Origin: Janthinobacterium sp. GW458P
GTDB taxonomy: Bacteria; Pseudomonadota; Gammaproteobacteria; Burkholderiales; Burkholderiaceae_D
Reading direction: 5' to 3'
Length of the DNA: 64,000 bases
Assembly (NCBI RefSeq): GCF_002127585.1
Contig: NZ_NEGZ01000001.1
Span: 130,345-194,344, forward strand
Part shown: positions 1-10,225 of the stretch, piece by piece
How the letters are laid out: every line of letters starts with the position of its first letter
How positions within the stretch are numbered: position 1 is the stretch's first letter
Notes under the pieces: generated by a model
Databases searched by the model: none
Told to the model about the DNA's origin: nothing
The model's input: the letters and a program-made list of their open reading frames with translations, nothing else
Program-made: the position numbers and the translations under genes

Positions 1-78
1 CAGGTCAGCCTGTATGCGGCCCTGGGCGGCGGTGCGCCCGTCACCTCCGCCAGTTCAGCCACCGCTTCCGCCCACTAA
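1..78 (+). CDS. C-terminal end of an outer-membrane efflux protein (NodT/TolC type), partial
   Basis: Only the last 25 codons are inside the window, ending at the TAA at 76-78. The visible tail contains SLYAALGGG followed by a short Ser/Ala stretch. This matches the usual ending of NodT-family RND/ABC outer-membrane factors (xxLYxALGGG). Twenty bases later a membrane-fusion protein starts on the same strand, followed by ABC exporter subunits. An outer-membrane channel gene would complete that tripartite pump. The family call rests on this short tail and on context. Confidence 0.55.
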   Translation, partial: QVSLYAALGGGAPVTSASSATASAH

Positions 79-97
79 TTTGATCGCCCTGATACCC

Positions 98-1171
98 ATG
101 ACTCCACAACTGAAGAAAAAACTCATTCCCGCCGCGCTGGTCGTGGCCGTTCTCGTGCTGGGCTACGTGGCCTGGCAAAAAATGCGCCCCACGGGCCCTG
201 GCGAAGGCTTTGTCAGCGGCAATGGCCGCATCGAGGCGACGGAAATCGACGTTGCCACCAAGCTGGCCGGCAGGGTCAAGGAGATCCTCGTGCGCGAGGG
301 CGACTTCGTCAAGGCGGGCCAGCCGCTGGCCAGCATGCAGGTCGATTCCCTGACGGCCCAGCGCGACGAGGCGCGCGCACGCCAGCAGCAGGCGTCCGAT
401 GCCGTGGTCGGCGCGCAGGCGCAGGTGGCCGTGCGCGAGAGCGACAAGGCGGCCGCGCTGGCCATGGTGGCGCAGCGCGAAAGCGAACTCGATGCGGCCA
501 AGCGCCGCCTGGCACGCTCCGAAACCCTGTCGAAGGAGGGGGCTTCCTCGGTGCAGGAGCTCGACGACGACCGCGCCCGCGTGCGCAGCGTGGCCGCCGC
601 CCTGAATGCGGCCAAGGCGCAGGTGACGGCGGCGCAGGCTGCCATCGACGCGGCAAAAGCGCAAGTGGTCGGCTCGCGTTCCGCCGTGGTGGCCGCCGAG
701 GCGACCACGGCGCGCATCGATTCGGATCTGGCCGATGGCCAGCTGACGGCGCCGCGCGACGGCCGCGTGCAATACCTGGTGGCGCAGCAGGGCGAGGTGC
801 TGGCGGGCGGCGGCAAGGTGCTCAACCTGGTCGACCTGTCGGACGTCTACATGACCTTCTTCCTGCCCGAGACGGCGGCCGGCAAGGTGGCGCTGGGCGG
901 CGAAGTGCGCATCATCCTTGATGCGGCGCCCAATTATGTGATTCCAGCGACGATTTCCTTCGTTGCCGCCAGCGCGCAGTTCACGCCAAAGACGGTGGAA
1001 ACGGCCAGCGAGCGCCAGAAACTCATGTTCCGCGTGAAAGCGCAGATCAGCCGCGAACTGCTGCTAAAGCATCTGGCCCTCGTCAAAGTGGGTTTGCCCG
1101 GCGTGGCCTGGGTGCGTCTTGATGCAAAGCAGGCATGGCCCGCTGAACTGACGGCCAAGGTTCCGCAGTGA
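98..1171 (+). CDS. HlyD-family periplasmic adaptor of an ABC efflux pump (YhiI/YbhG-like)
   Basis: A 357-residue membrane-fusion protein that bridges the inner-membrane ABC exporter to an outer-membrane channel. A single membrane segment lies at about residues 10-25. It is followed by a biotinyl-lipoyl-like half-motif (about 45-85, with [13 protein letters not shown]), a long Ala/Gln/Arg-rich coiled-coil hairpin (about 85-225) and the second lipoyl half and beta-barrel (about 230-350). I chose the ATG at 98 because it puts the membrane anchor at the N-terminus; an earlier ATG at 14 lies inside the previous gene. The stop overlaps the GTG start of the next gene (GTGA), which suggests translational coupling. 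The substrate cannot be read from the sequence. Confidence 0.88.
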   Translation: MTPQLKKKLIPAALVVAVLVLGYVAWQKMRPTGPGEGFVSGNGRIEATEIDVATKLAGRVKEILVREGDFVKAGQPLASMQVDSLTAQRDEARARQQQASDAVVGAQAQVAVRESDKAAALAMVAQRESELDAAKRRLARSETLSKEGASSVQELDDDRARVRSVAAALNAAKAQVTAAQAAIDAAKAQVVGSRSAVVAAEATTARIDSDLADGQLTAPRDGRVQYLVAQQGEVLAGGGKVLNLVDLSDVYMTFFLPETAAGKVALGGEVRIILDAAPNYVIPATISFVAASAQFTPKTVETASERQKLMFRVKAQISRELLLKHLALVKVGLPGVAWVRLDAKQAWPAELTAKVPQ

Positions 1172-3930
1172 GCATGGACGCAACCCCCTTTGTCGTCAGC
1201 ATCAAGGGCGTCAGCCAGCATTACGGCAAGACGGTGGCGCTCGACGCCATCGACCTGGACGTGCCGGCCGGCCGCATGGTTGGCCTGATCGGTCCCGACG
1301 GCGTGGGCAAATCGAGCCTGCTGTCGCTGGTGGCCGGCGCGCGCGCCGTGCAGCAGGGCAGCGTGATGGCGCTGGGCGGCGACATGCAGGATGTGCGCCA
1401 TCGCGACGACGTCTGCCCGCGTATCGCCTACATGCCGCAAGGCCTGGGCAAGAATCTGTATCCGACCCTGTCGGTCGAGGAAAACCTGCAGTTTTTCGCG
1501 CGCCTGTTCGGCCACGACGCGGCTGAACGCCGTCGCCGCATCGATCAGCTGACCCGCAGCACGGGCCTGCAGCCCTTCCTCGCGCGGCCGGCGGGCAAGC
1601 TGTCGGGCGGCATGAAGCAGAAACTGGGGCTGTGCTGCGCCCTGATCCACGATCCCGACCTGCTCATTCTCGATGAACCGACCACCGGCGTCGATCCGCT
1701 GGCGCGCGCCCAGTTCTGGGACCTGATCGCCGGCATTCGCGTGCAGCGCCCGCAAATGAGCGTGATGGTGGCCACCGCCTACATGGACGAGGCGCAGCGT
1801 TTCGATTGGCTCGTCGCCATGGATGACGGCAAGGTCCTGGACACGGGCACGCCGGCTGAACTGCTGGCGCGCACGCAAAGCGACAACCTGGAAGCGGCCT
1901 TTATCAAGCTGCTGCCCGAAGCCAAGCGCGCGGGCCACCAGCCCGTGGTCATCACGCCGCTGGACGCGGCCAGCGCGCAGGACGTCGCCATCGAGGCGCA
2001 GGAGCTGACCATGCGCTTCGGCGACTTCACGGCCGTCGACCATGTGAATTTCCGCATCGGCCGCGGCGAGATCTTCGGTTTTCTTGGCTCGAACGGCTGC
2101 GGCAAGTCGACCACCATGAAGATGCTCACGGGTCTGCTGCCGGCCACGGAAGGCAAGGCCTGGCTGTTCGGCAAGGAGGTCGATTCCAACGACATCGACA
2201 CGCGCCGCAGGGTCGGCTACATGTCGCAGGCGTTTTCCCTGTACAGCGAACTGACGGTGCGCCAGAACCTGGTGCTGCACGCGCGCCTGTTCCACGTGCC
2301 GGAGGGCGAGATCGCGGCAAGGATCGACGAAATGGCGCAGCGCTTCGACCTGTGCGACGTGATGGAGGATTTGCCCGACAGCCTGCCCTTGGGCATACGC
2401 CAGCGCCTGTCGCTGGCCGTGGCCATGGTGCACAAACCGGAAATGCTGATCCTCGACGAGCCGACCTCCGGCGTCGACCCGATCGCGCGCGACAATTTCT
2501 GGCGCCTGATGATCGAGCTGGCGCGGCGCGACCGCGTCACCATTTTCATCTCCACCCACTTCATGAACGAGGCCGAGCGCTGCGACCGCATATCGCTGAT
2601 GCATGCGGGTAAAGTGCTGGTCAGCGATGCGCCGGCGGAACTGGTGCGCAAGAAGGGCGCACCGTCGCTGGAGGCGGCCTTCATCGCCTACCTGGAAGAG
2701 GCGGGCGGCGGCACGGCGCCGGCGGCGCAGGAAAGCGAAGCGCCCGTGCAGAAAGCTGAAACGGCCGCACCGCAGCAGCAGCAGCAGCAGCAGCAGCAGC
2801 GCAGCCGCTTCAGCCTGGGCCGCATGCTCAGCTACATGTGGCGCGAAACGCTGGAGTTGCGGCGCGACCCCGTGCGCCTGACGCTGGCGCTGGGCGGCTC
2901 GGTGCTGCTGCTGTTCGTCATCGGCTTCGGCATCAGCCTGGACGTCGAAGACCTCAGCTATGCGGTGCTCGATCACGACCAGACGACCCTGAGCCAGAAT
3001 TACACGAACAACCTGGCCGGTTCGCGTTACTTCGTCGAGAAGGCGCCGCTGCGCGACTACGCCGATATCGACAAGCGCATGCGCAGCGGCGAACTGTCGC
3101 TGGCCATCGAGATTCCGCCCGGCTTCGCGCGCGACGTGCAGCGCGGCGCGCCGGCGCAGGTGGGCGCGTGGATCGACGGCGCCATGCCGATGCGCGCCGA
3201 AACCGTGCAGGGCTACGTGCAGGGCATGCATCAGCTGTGGCTGGCCGACCAGGCCTTGCACCGCTACGGCATCACGATGAGCAACCCGGTCGCCATCCAG
3301 ACGCGCTACCGCTACAACCCGGACGTGAAAAGCCTGCCCGCCATGGTGCCGGCCGTGATTCCTTTGCTGCTGCTGATGCTGCCGGCCATGCTGGCGGCGT
3401 TGTCCGTGGTGCGCGAAAAGGAACTCGGTTCCATCATCAATCTGTACGTGACGCCCGTCACGCGCCTGGAATTCTTGCTCGGCAAGCAAGTGCCGTACGT
3501 CGTGCTGGCCATGTTCAACTTCGTCCTCATGGCGCTGCTGGCGGTCACCGCCTTCGGCGTGCCGATCAAGGGCAGCTTGCCGACCCTGATCGGCGCCACC
3601 TTCATCTTCAATATCTGCGCCACCGGCATCGGCCTGTTCGCCTCGACGTTTACGCGCAGCCAGATCGCGGCCCTGTTCGTGACCATGATCGGCACCATGA
3701 TCCCGGCCATCCAGTTTTCCGGCCTGCTCAATCCCGTCTCGTCGATGGAAGGCGTGGGCAAGGCCATCGGCCTGATGTATCCGGCCACGCACATGCTCAA
3801 CATCAGCCGCGGCGTGTTCAACAAGGCGCTGGGCTTCGGCGACTTGCACGCTTCGTTCTGGCCCCTGATCGTCGCCATTCCCGTGATCCTCGGCGTGACC
3901 GTGGCGCTGCTGAAGAAACAGGAGTCGTAA
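1168..3930 (+). CDS. ABC exporter with two ATPase domains fused to an ABC-2 permease (RbbA/YhiH-like)
   Basis: A 920-residue protein. ATPase domain 1 (about 5-240) has Walker A GPDGVGKS, signature LSGGMKQ and Walker [14 protein letters not shown]. Domain 2 (about 276-500) has Walker A GSNGCGKS, a degenerate signature LPLGIRQ and Walker [15 protein letters not shown] Gln-rich linker (CAG codons at 2773-2799) leads to an ABC-2 transporter domain (about 555-915) with one N-terminal membrane segment, a large periplasmic loop and several C-terminal helices. Length and order match the RbbA/YhiH family (about 910 residues). It is made with the upstream adaptor (GTG start overlapping its stop) and a separate permease downstream. 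It probably exports a hydrophobic compound or drug; the ribosome-associated role proposed for E. coli RbbA cannot be judged here. Confidence 0.88.
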   Translation: MSMDATPFVVSIKGVSQHYGKTVALDAIDLDVPAGRMVGLIGPDGVGKSSLLSLVAGARAVQQGSVMALGGDMQDVRHRDDVCPRIAYMPQGLGKNLYPTLSVEENLQFFARLFGHDAAERRRRIDQLTRSTGLQPFLARPAGKLSGGMKQKLGLCCALIHDPDLLILDEPTTGVDPLARAQFWDLIAGIRVQRPQMSVMVATAYMDEAQRFDWLVAMDDGKVLDTGTPAELLARTQSDNLEAAFIKLLPEAKRAGHQPVVITPLDAASAQDVAIEAQELTMRFGDFTAVDHVNFRIGRGEIFGFLGSNGCGKSTTMKMLTGLLPATEGKAWLFGKEVDSNDIDTRRRVGYMSQAFSLYSELTVRQNLVLHARLFHVPEGEIAARIDEMAQRFDLCDVMEDLPDSLPLGIRQRLSLAVAMVHKPEMLILDEPTSGVDPIARDNFWRLMIELARRDRVTIFISTHFMNEAERCDRISLMHAGKVLVSDAPAELVRKKGAPSLEAAFIAYLEEAGGGTAPAAQESEAPVQKAETAAPQQQQQQQQQRSRFSLGRMLSYMWRETLELRRDPVRLTLALGGSVLLLFVIGFGISLDVEDLSYAVLDHDQTTLSQNYTNNLAGSRYFVEKAPLRDYADIDKRMRSGELSLAIEIPPGFARDVQRGAPAQVGAWIDGAMPMRAETVQGYVQGMHQLWLADQALHRYGITMSNPVAIQTRYRYNPDVKSLPAMVPAVIPLLLLMLPAMLAALSVVREKELGSIINLYVTPVTRLEFLLGKQVPYVVLAMFNFVLMALLAVTAFGVPIKGSLPTLIGATFIFNICATGIGLFASTFTRSQIAALFVTMIGTMIPAIQFSGLLNPVSSMEGVGKAIGLMYPATHMLNISRGVFNKALGFGDLHASFWPLIVAIPVILGVTVALLKKQES
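2773..2799 (+). repeat. CAG microsatellite encoding a polyglutamine linker
   Basis: Nine CAG codons in an unbroken row lie between the second ATPase domain and the membrane domain of the ABC exporter. A trinucleotide run can change length by slippage without breaking the frame, so linker length may vary between strains. Confidence 0.85.
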
Positions 3931-3934
3931 GCGT

Positions 3935-5059
3935 ATGCGCCACCTTGAAAACATCTACCGCCTGGGCGTGAAGGAAATCTGGAGCCTGATCCGCGATCCG
4001 ATGATGCTGATCCTGATCCTCTACACGTTTACGCTGGCCATCTATGTGGCCGCTACGGCCAAGCCGGAAACCTTGCACATGGCCTCGATCGCCATCGTCG
4101 ACGAGGACGGCTCGCCGCTGTCCGGACGCATCGCCTCGGCCTTCTTCCCGCCGCAGTTCACGCCGCCGGCCATGATCAACCAGAGCCAGGTCGACGCGGG
4201 CCTGGACGCGGGCCAGTACACCTTCGTGCTGACGATACCGCCCAAGCTGCAGGCCGACGTGCTGGGCGGGCGCCACGCGGAATTGCAGCTGAACGTGGAC
4301 GCCACGCGCATGAGCCAGGCCTTCAGCGGCAGCGGCTACATCCAGCAGATCGTCGCCGGCGAGGTGTCCGAATTCGCCAAACGCTATCGGGGCGCGACCG
4401 TCTCGCCGGTGGAGCTGGTGATGCGCGCGCGCTTCAATCCTTCGCTGAGCCAGGCGTGGTTTGGCTCGCTGATGGAAATCATCAACCAGGTGACGATGCT
4501 GTCGATCATCCTTACGGGCGCAGCCCTGATCCGCGAGCGCGAACACGGCACTATCGAGCATCTGCTGGTGATGCCCGTGACACCGGCCGAGATCATGCTG
4601 GGCAAGGTCTGGTCGATGGGCCTCGTGGTGCTGCTGGCCGCGGCCCTGTCGCTGAACCTGGTGGTGCGCGGCATGCTGCACGTGCCGATCGAGGGCTCGA
4701 TCGCGCTGTTCCTGTGCGGCGCGGCCCTGCACCTGTTCGCCACCACCTCGATGGGGATTTTCCTCGCCACCGTGGCGCGCAGCATGCCGCAGTTCGGCAT
4801 GCTATTGATCCTCGTGCTGCTGCCGCTGCAGATGCTCTCGGGCGGCAGCACGCCGCGCGAAAGCATGCCGGAGCTGGTGCAGAACATCATGCTGATCGCG
4901 CCCACCACGCATTTCGTCGAATTGAGCCAGGCGATTCTGTACCGGGGCGCCGGCATCGATGTGGTGTGGAAGCCTTTCCTGGCCCTGCTGGCGATCGGCA
5001 CGGCCCTGTTCACGTTCGCCCTTGCCCGCTTTCGCAAGACCATCAGCCAGATGGCGTAG
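3935..5059 (+). CDS. ABC-2 type permease (YhhJ-like)
   Basis: A 374-residue membrane protein with the ABC-2 layout: one N-terminal helix (about 20-42), a large extracytoplasmic loop and about five C-terminal helices (from about 185). Near the end of the loop is the family-typical REREHGTIEHLLVMPVTPAEI stretch, which couples permease to ATPase. It starts 4 bases after the stop of the fused ATPase/permease gene. It therefore probably forms the second half of the transmembrane channel with that protein, as YhhJ does with YhiH. A terminator follows directly. Confidence 0.87.
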   Translation: MRHLENIYRLGVKEIWSLIRDPMMLILILYTFTLAIYVAATAKPETLHMASIAIVDEDGSPLSGRIASAFFPPQFTPPAMINQSQVDAGLDAGQYTFVLTIPPKLQADVLGGRHAELQLNVDATRMSQAFSGSGYIQQIVAGEVSEFAKRYRGATVSPVELVMRARFNPSLSQAWFGSLMEIINQVTMLSIILTGAALIREREHGTIEHLLVMPVTPAEIMLGKVWSMGLVVLLAAALSLNLVVRGMLHVPIEGSIALFLCGAALHLFATTSMGIFLATVARSMPQFGMLLILVLLPLQMLSGGSTPRESMPELVQNIMLIAPTTHFVELSQAILYRGAGIDVVWKPFLALLAIGTALFTFALARFRKTISQMA

Positions 5060-5066
5060 GTTCCGT

Positions 5067-5089
5067 GCCGGATCGCCCGGCGTTTTTTT
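5067..5089 (+). terminator. Rho-independent terminator after the ABC exporter operon
   Basis: GCCGG-ATCGC-CCGGC forms a five-pair G/C stem followed by G and seven T. It lies 8 bases after the permease stop and separates the exporter operon from the DUF3141 operon. Confidence 0.75.
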
Positions 5090-5106
5090 GCATCTAAAGG
5101 ATAGCC

Positions 5107-7371
5107 ATGAAGATAGAATCTGCTCCATTTTTCTCCAGCGGCGGCTTGCCGTCCCTGGGCATGCTGGGCGACTATGCGCGCGACTCGTGGCAGCGCATCG
5201 TGCTGTACGCTGACGTGATGCGCCGGCGCGGCAACCAGTACCAGGAACACCTGGCCGAGGAAGTGCCGAACGTGCTCGATTTTCCCGCCGAGGTGGTGAT
5301 GTCGGGCCTGGAACTGGCCCGTCCCGTCAACTACGGCCTGGCGCGCATATTGACGCCTGATGCGCCCGAGCCTGATCCATCGAAGCGCCCGTTCGTCGTC
5401 GTCGATCCGCGCGCCGGCCACGGTCCCGGCATCGGCGGCTTCAAGGCGGAAAGCGAGATCGGCGTGGCGCTGCGCGCCGGCCACCCTTGCTATTTCATCG
5501 GTTTTCTGCCAGATCCCGTGCCGGGACAGACAGTGGAAGACGTGATGCACGCCGAGGCGGCCTTCCTGGAGAGAGTCATCGCCCTGCATCCGCTCAGCGA
5601 GGGCAAGCCCGTCGTCATCGGCAATTGCCAGGCGGGTTGGCAAATCCTCATGACGGCGGCCATGCGTCCGGAATTGTTCGGCCCCATCATCGTGGCCGGC
5701 GCGCCCGTGTCCTACTGGGCCGGCTGGCACGGCCGCAATCCGATGCGCTATGCGGGCGGCCTGATGGGCGGCAGCTGGGCCACGGCGCTGGCGGGCGACC
5801 TGGGCAAGGGCCGCTTCGACGGCGCCAGCCTGGTGCAGAATTTCGAAAAGCTGAATCCGGCCAACACCCTGTGGAGCAAGCAGTACAACTTGTATGCGAA
5901 CATCGATACGGAGGCGCCCCGTTACCTGGAATTTGAAAAATACTGGGGCGGCCATGTGTTCCTGAACGACGTCGAGATGCAGTACATCGTCGACAATCTG
6001 TTCATCGGCAACCGCCTGGCCACGGCGGAATTGATTACCTCCGACGGCGTGCGCCTGGACTTGCGCAATATCCGTTCGCCCATCGTCGTGTTCTGCTCGA
6101 ACGGCGACAACATCACGCCGCCGCCGCAGGCGCTGGGCTGGATCACGGACCTGTACCGCGACGACAACGACGTGCTGATGCACGACCAGACCATCGTGTA
6201 TGCCGTGCACGACAGCATCGGCCACCTGGGCATTTTCGTCTCGGCCAAGGTGGGGCACAAGGAACACCAGAAATTCGCCAGCAATATCGACCTGATCAAC
6301 CTGCTGCCGGCCGGTATCTATGAAGCGAGGATCGTCGACAAGACGCCCGATACGCCGAACGCGGACCTGGCCAGCGGCGACTATGTGCTGCAGGTCGAGC
6401 ACCGCGGCATCGAGGACGTGCGCGCCATCGTGCAGCCTAGCGTGGAAAACGACCGCAAGTTCGCTGCCGCCGCGCGCGTGTCCGAAGTGAACCTGGCCTT
6501 GTACCGCACGTTTGCGCAGCCTTTGGTGCGCGCCATGGTCACGCCGCAGTCGGCGCGGTTTCTGCAGCTCGCGCACCCGCTGCGCGTATCGTACGAGCGT
6601 TGGACCGATCACAATCCGCTGGCCAGACTGGTGGCCAGGGAAGCGGAAAAAGTGCGCGCCCAGCGTCAGCCGGTATCGCCCGACAACCCGCTGCTGGCCA
6701 TGCAGGAGGCGTTTTCCGGCGCCATTACGGCTGGCTTGAACAGCTGGCGCGACTGGCGCGATACGCTGCAGGAAACGACCTTTGACCTGGTGTATGGTTC
6801 GCCGCTGGTGCAGGCATTGACGGGACAAGCCATCGGCGATACCGCGCCGCCGCGCCCCCATCCAGGCATCTCGCCCGAGCATTGCGAATACGTGCGTTGC
6901 GAAACGCGCAAGATGGACGAGGACATGCAGCGCGGCGGCCTGGTGGAGGCAGCCGTGCGTGCGCTGTTCTATATCTACCGCTTCCGCATGATCGCCGACG
7001 AACGCAGGGTCAACCTGGCCCTGAAACTGATCAAGCCGCAATACCGGCAGGATGTCAGCATGGAGGAGTTCCGCCACATCGTGAGGCAGCAGGCGCGCCT
7101 GATGCTGCATGATTTCGATGCCGCCATCGCCGCTTTGCCGGCCTTGCTGTCGCGCGCCGATCCGGACGACATCGGCGCGCTGGCCGAGTGGCTGCAGCAG
7201 GTGCTGCAGGTGCCCGAAGCGCCGACGCCGGACGAGGAGGCGAGCCTGCAGCAGATGCTGGGCGTCTTTGACCGCGCCGCCACGGCGCAGGAAAAGGCAC
7301 CGCAGCCGGACGCGCGCGCCTCCCATGCCGGACCCAAAGCCAAACCGGCCAAACACATTACCCCTGTCTAG
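5107..7371 (+). CDS. DUF3141 alpha/beta-hydrolase protein related to PHA synthases
   Basis: A 754-residue protein of the DUF3141 family. It has an alpha/beta-hydrolase core (about 95-370) with a nucleophile elbow GNCQAG at residues 172-177, a Cys in place of the usual Ser as in polyhydroxyalkanoate synthases. The C-terminal half (about 400-750) is helical and Ala/Gln-rich towards its end. The start is supported by AAAGGA 7 bases before the ATG. It is followed after 9 bases by the MaoC-phosphotransacetylase gene and then acetate kinase. This trio recurs in beta- and gammaproteobacteria and suggests acyl-CoA or acyl-phosphate metabolism. No polymerase activity should be assumed. The catalytic Cys is visible; the substrate is not known. 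Confidence 0.8.
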   Translation: MKIESAPFFSSGGLPSLGMLGDYARDSWQRIVLYADVMRRRGNQYQEHLAEEVPNVLDFPAEVVMSGLELARPVNYGLARILTPDAPEPDPSKRPFVVVDPRAGHGPGIGGFKAESEIGVALRAGHPCYFIGFLPDPVPGQTVEDVMHAEAAFLERVIALHPLSEGKPVVIGNCQAGWQILMTAAMRPELFGPIIVAGAPVSYWAGWHGRNPMRYAGGLMGGSWATALAGDLGKGRFDGASLVQNFEKLNPANTLWSKQYNLYANIDTEAPRYLEFEKYWGGHVFLNDVEMQYIVDNLFIGNRLATAELITSDGVRLDLRNIRSPIVVFCSNGDNITPPPQALGWITDLYRDDNDVLMHDQTIVYAVHDSIGHLGIFVSAKVGHKEHQKFASNIDLINLLPAGIYEARIVDKTPDTPNADLASGDYVLQVEHRGIEDVRAIVQPSVENDRKFAAAARVSEVNLALYRTFAQPLVRAMVTPQSARFLQLAHPLRVSYERWTDHNPLARLVAREAEKVRAQRQPVSPDNPLLAMQEAFSGAITAGLNSWRDWRDTLQETTFDLVYGSPLVQALTGQAIGDTAPPRPHPGISPEHCEYVRCETRKMDEDMQRGGLVEAAVRALFYIYRFRMIADERRVNLALKLIKPQYRQDVSMEEFRHIVRQQARLMLHDFDAAIAALPALLSRADPDDIGALAEWLQQVLQVPEAPTPDEEASLQQMLGVFDRAATAQEKAPQPDARASHAGPKAKPAKHITPV

Positions 7372-7380
7372 AAGACCACG

Positions 7381-8796
7381 ATGACTACTACCCAAGACGA
7401 TGATTTGAATATCGTGCGTAACCGCACCTTCGAGCAGATCGCCATCGGCGACACTGCCAGCATTACGCGCACCTTGAGCATGGACGATATCTCCCTGTTC
7501 GCGGTGATGTCGGGCGACGACAATCCGCAGCATCTCGATACGGAATTTGCCGCCGCCAGCCGCTACCAGGGCGTGATCGCCCATGGCATGTGGGGCGCGG
7601 CCCTCATTTCCGCCGTGCTGGGCACGCGCCTGCCCGGCGCCGGCACCGTCTACACGGGCCAGACCCTGCGCTTTTTGCAACCCGTGCGCGTGGGCGATAC
7701 CTTGGACATCAGCGTCACCGTCACGGCGCGCGAGCCGCGCAGCCGCCACGTGACCCTGGCTTGCCGCTGCGTCAACCAGCATGGCGCCGTGGTGCTCGAC
7801 GGCGAAGCGCAGGTGATTGCGCCCGCCGAGCAGATCGAACGCGCGCGCGCTACCCTGCCGGAAGTCCGCCTGCATAACGGCGACGGCACGCGGCGCCTGC
7901 TGGAGCACGCGCGCACGCTGGGCCCCATCAGGGTGGCCGTGATCCACCCCTGCGATGAACTGAGCCTGTCGGGAGCCCTCGATGCGTATGCGGCAGGCCT
8001 GATCACGCCCGTGCTGGTGGCGCCGCGCGCGCGCCTGGAAGCGGTGGCGGCCGAAGCGGGCCTGAGCCTGGCCGGCATCGCCATCGAGGACGTCGAGCAT
8101 AGCCATGCGGCCGCCGCGCGCGGCGCCGAACTGGCGGGCAAGGGGGAAGTCGAGGCGCTGATGAAGGGCAGCCTGCACACGGATGAACTGATGTCGGCCG
8201 TGCTATCGGCCAGTGCTGGCTTGCGCACCAAGCGCCGCATCAGCCACTGCTTCCTGATGCAGACGCCCGCCTATCCGCGCCCCTTCATCATCACGGATGC
8301 CGCCATCAATATCGCGCCGAACCTGGCCATGAAGGCCGACATCGTGCGCAATGCCATCGACCTGGCGCACGTGATCGGCGTGGCCCGGCCGCGCGTGGCC
8401 ATCCTGGCCGCCGTGGAAACGGTGAACGCGGACATGCCGGCGACTTTGGACGCGGCCGCCCTGTGCAAGATGGCCGACCGCGGACAGATCACGGGCGCCA
8501 TCCTCGACGGCCCGCTGGCTTTTGATAACGCCGTGTCGATCGCCGCCGCCACCGTCAAGGGCATCGTCTCGGAAGTGGCGGGGCGTGCCGACATCCTGCT
8601 GGTGCCCGACCTGGAAAGCGGCAACATGCTGGCCAAGCAGCTTGAATACATGGGCGACGCGGACAGCGCCGGCATCGTGCTGGGCGCGAAAGTTCCCGTC
8701 ATCCTCACCAGCCGCGCCGATTCGCGCGCCAGCCGCATCGCCTCGTGCGCCATCGCCGTGATGCTGGCCAACCATTACCGGAGCACGCCGCCATGA
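7381..8796 (+). CDS. Bifunctional MaoC-type enoyl-CoA hydratase / phosphate acyltransferase
   Basis: A 471-residue fusion. Residues about 10-150 form a MaoC-like hot-dog domain with the family motif around DDNPQHLDTEFA and GVIAHGMWGAAL. Residues about 165-470 form a phosphate acetyl/butyryltransferase domain (LMKGSLHTDELM, ILDGPLAFDNAV and the closing GAKVPVILTSRADS). The acyltransferase half converts acyl-CoA plus phosphate to acyl-phosphate and CoA; the MaoC half hydrates enoyl-CoA or the matching reverse step. The next gene, acetate kinase, overlaps by 4 bases (ATGA) and would take acyl-phosphate to the acid with ATP formation. Preferred chain length cannot be read from sequence. Confidence 0.88.
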   Translation: MTTTQDDDLNIVRNRTFEQIAIGDTASITRTLSMDDISLFAVMSGDDNPQHLDTEFAAASRYQGVIAHGMWGAALISAVLGTRLPGAGTVYTGQTLRFLQPVRVGDTLDISVTVTAREPRSRHVTLACRCVNQHGAVVLDGEAQVIAPAEQIERARATLPEVRLHNGDGTRRLLEHARTLGPIRVAVIHPCDELSLSGALDAYAAGLITPVLVAPRARLEAVAAEAGLSLAGIAIEDVEHSHAAAARGAELAGKGEVEALMKGSLHTDELMSAVLSASAGLRTKRRISHCFLMQTPAYPRPFIITDAAINIAPNLAMKADIVRNAIDLAHVIGVARPRVAILAAVETVNADMPATLDAAALCKMADRGQITGAILDGPLAFDNAVSIAAATVKGIVSEVAGRADILLVPDLESGNMLAKQLEYMGDADSAGIVLGAKVPVILTSRADSRASRIASCAIAVMLANHYRSTPP

Positions 8797-10010
8797 ACGC
8801 GCCATTCACCCACGCCGACGGCACCCTGATCCTGGTGCTCAATTGCGGTTCGTCGAGCATCAAGTTCGCCCTGTTCGAGCAGACGGGCGGCGTGCTGCCG
8901 CAGCAGGCGCAATGGAGCGGCAAGGTCGAAGGCATCGGCCGCGAAAGCGCCACGTACCGCGCCGGCGGCCTGCCGGCGGTCGCCTTGCAGCTGGACCCGC
9001 AGCAGCCGCATCACGCGGCGCTCGAATACATCCGCGCGCAAGTGGTGGCGCAGCTGGACGGGCGTGCGCTGCGCGCCGTGGCGCACCGCGTGGTGCATGG
9101 CGGCAGCAAGTATTTCGCCCCAGTGCGCATCGATTTCGCCGTGCTGGCGGACCTGAAAAGCTATGTGCCGCTGGCGCCCCTGCACCAGCCGTTCGCACTG
9201 GAAGCGATCGAGGTGCTGCTCACATCGCGGCCCGACATCGCCCAGGTGGCGTGCTTCGACACGGCCTTCCACCATACGGTGCCGCAGGTCGAGCAGATGC
9301 TGGCCCTGCCTTACGATGCATGGGAACGGGGCTTGCGCCGCTATGGTTTCCACGGCCTGTCGTACGAATACCAGTCGCTGGTGCTGGAACAGCGTTTTGG
9401 CGCTGTCGCGCGCGGCAAGGTCATCGTGGCCCACCTGGGCAGCGGCGCCAGCCTGTGCGCCATGGACAATTTGCGCAGCGTCGCCACCACCATGGGCTTT
9501 TCCGCGCTCGACGGCCTGATGATGGGCACGCGCTGCGGTTCGCTCGATCCGGGCGCCGTGATCTACCTGATGGAAATCGAAAAGCTGTCGCTGGAAAAAG
9601 TGGCGCATGTGCTCTACCACGAGTCTGGCTTGCTGGGCGTGTCGGGCGTGTCGGCCGACCCGCCCGTGCTGCTGGCGCAGCAGGAGCGGCAGGATGCCAC
9701 GGGCGAACGCATCCGCGCCGCGCTGGCCCTGTATATCCGCCGCATCGTGCGCGAGATCGGCGCCCTGACGGCCGTGCTGGGCGGACTGGACATGCTGGTG
9801 TTTACGGCCGGTATCGGCGAGCACAGCGCCGAGTTGCGGCAGCGCATTTGCGCCGAGCTGGGTTTCCTCGGCCCCGTGCTCGATGCGCAGGCCAATGCGC
9901 GCAACGCCAGCCGTATCTCCACCGACGCCAGCCGCATCGTGGTAGGCGTGGAGCCGGCCAACGAGGAGTGGGTGGCGGCACGCCACGCGGCCCTGGCCGT
10001 GGGCGCATGA
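8793..10010 (+). CDS. ackA: Acetate kinase (acetate/propionate kinase)
   Basis: A 405-residue ASKHA-fold kinase for acetyl-phosphate plus ADP to acetate plus ATP. Visible signatures are LVLNCGSSSIKFALF near the N-terminus, YGFHGLSYEY, VAHLGSGASLCA, the TTMGFSALDGLMMGTRCGSLDPG region and FTAGIGEHSAELRQ near the end. The ATG at 8793 overlaps the stop of the phosphotransacetylase gene and gives the normal N-terminus. An earlier in-frame ATG at 8745 would add a 16-residue tail lying inside the upstream gene. It completes the substrate-level phosphorylation branch of this operon. No clear terminator is seen after it. Confidence 0.93.
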   Translation: MNAPFTHADGTLILVLNCGSSSIKFALFEQTGGVLPQQAQWSGKVEGIGRESATYRAGGLPAVALQLDPQQPHHAALEYIRAQVVAQLDGRALRAVAHRVVHGGSKYFAPVRIDFAVLADLKSYVPLAPLHQPFALEAIEVLLTSRPDIAQVACFDTAFHHTVPQVEQMLALPYDAWERGLRRYGFHGLSYEYQSLVLEQRFGAVARGKVIVAHLGSGASLCAMDNLRSVATTMGFSALDGLMMGTRCGSLDPGAVIYLMEIEKLSLEKVAHVLYHESGLLGVSGVSADPPVLLAQQERQDATGERIRAALALYIRRIVREIGALTAVLGGLDMLVFTAGIGEHSAELRQRICAELGFLGPVLDAQANARNASRISTDASRIVVGVEPANEEWVAARHAALAVGA

Positions 10011-10225
10011 AGATCTGAAGCGTAGGGCAGCGCTCGATGGGAAATTTGCTGAAATGCACATATTTTCCGTTGAGTGCGATAACGCACAGTCTGGTTTTTG
10101 TTTTGTCTTTACTATGAAGTCATGCCATTGCGCTACATCAAGAAACAGCGCGATGCCTGGCAAATTTTGAACATTTTGCCCGCCTTTAGTAAGAATAAAA
10201 TTAAACCATATTGAAAGGTCTCATC

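Noticed and set aside
934-3954. A very long open frame on the minus strand opposite the ABC exporter
   Set aside because: It is rich in His, Arg, Gln and Asp, as antisense frames of high-GC genes are, matches no family I know, and the plus strand has a clear ABC protein.
4384-8178. A 1264-codon minus-strand frame opposite the permease and DUF3141 genes
   Set aside because: It spans a terminator and three unrelated genes and has the same shadow composition; GC-rich third positions simply avoid stops on the opposite strand.
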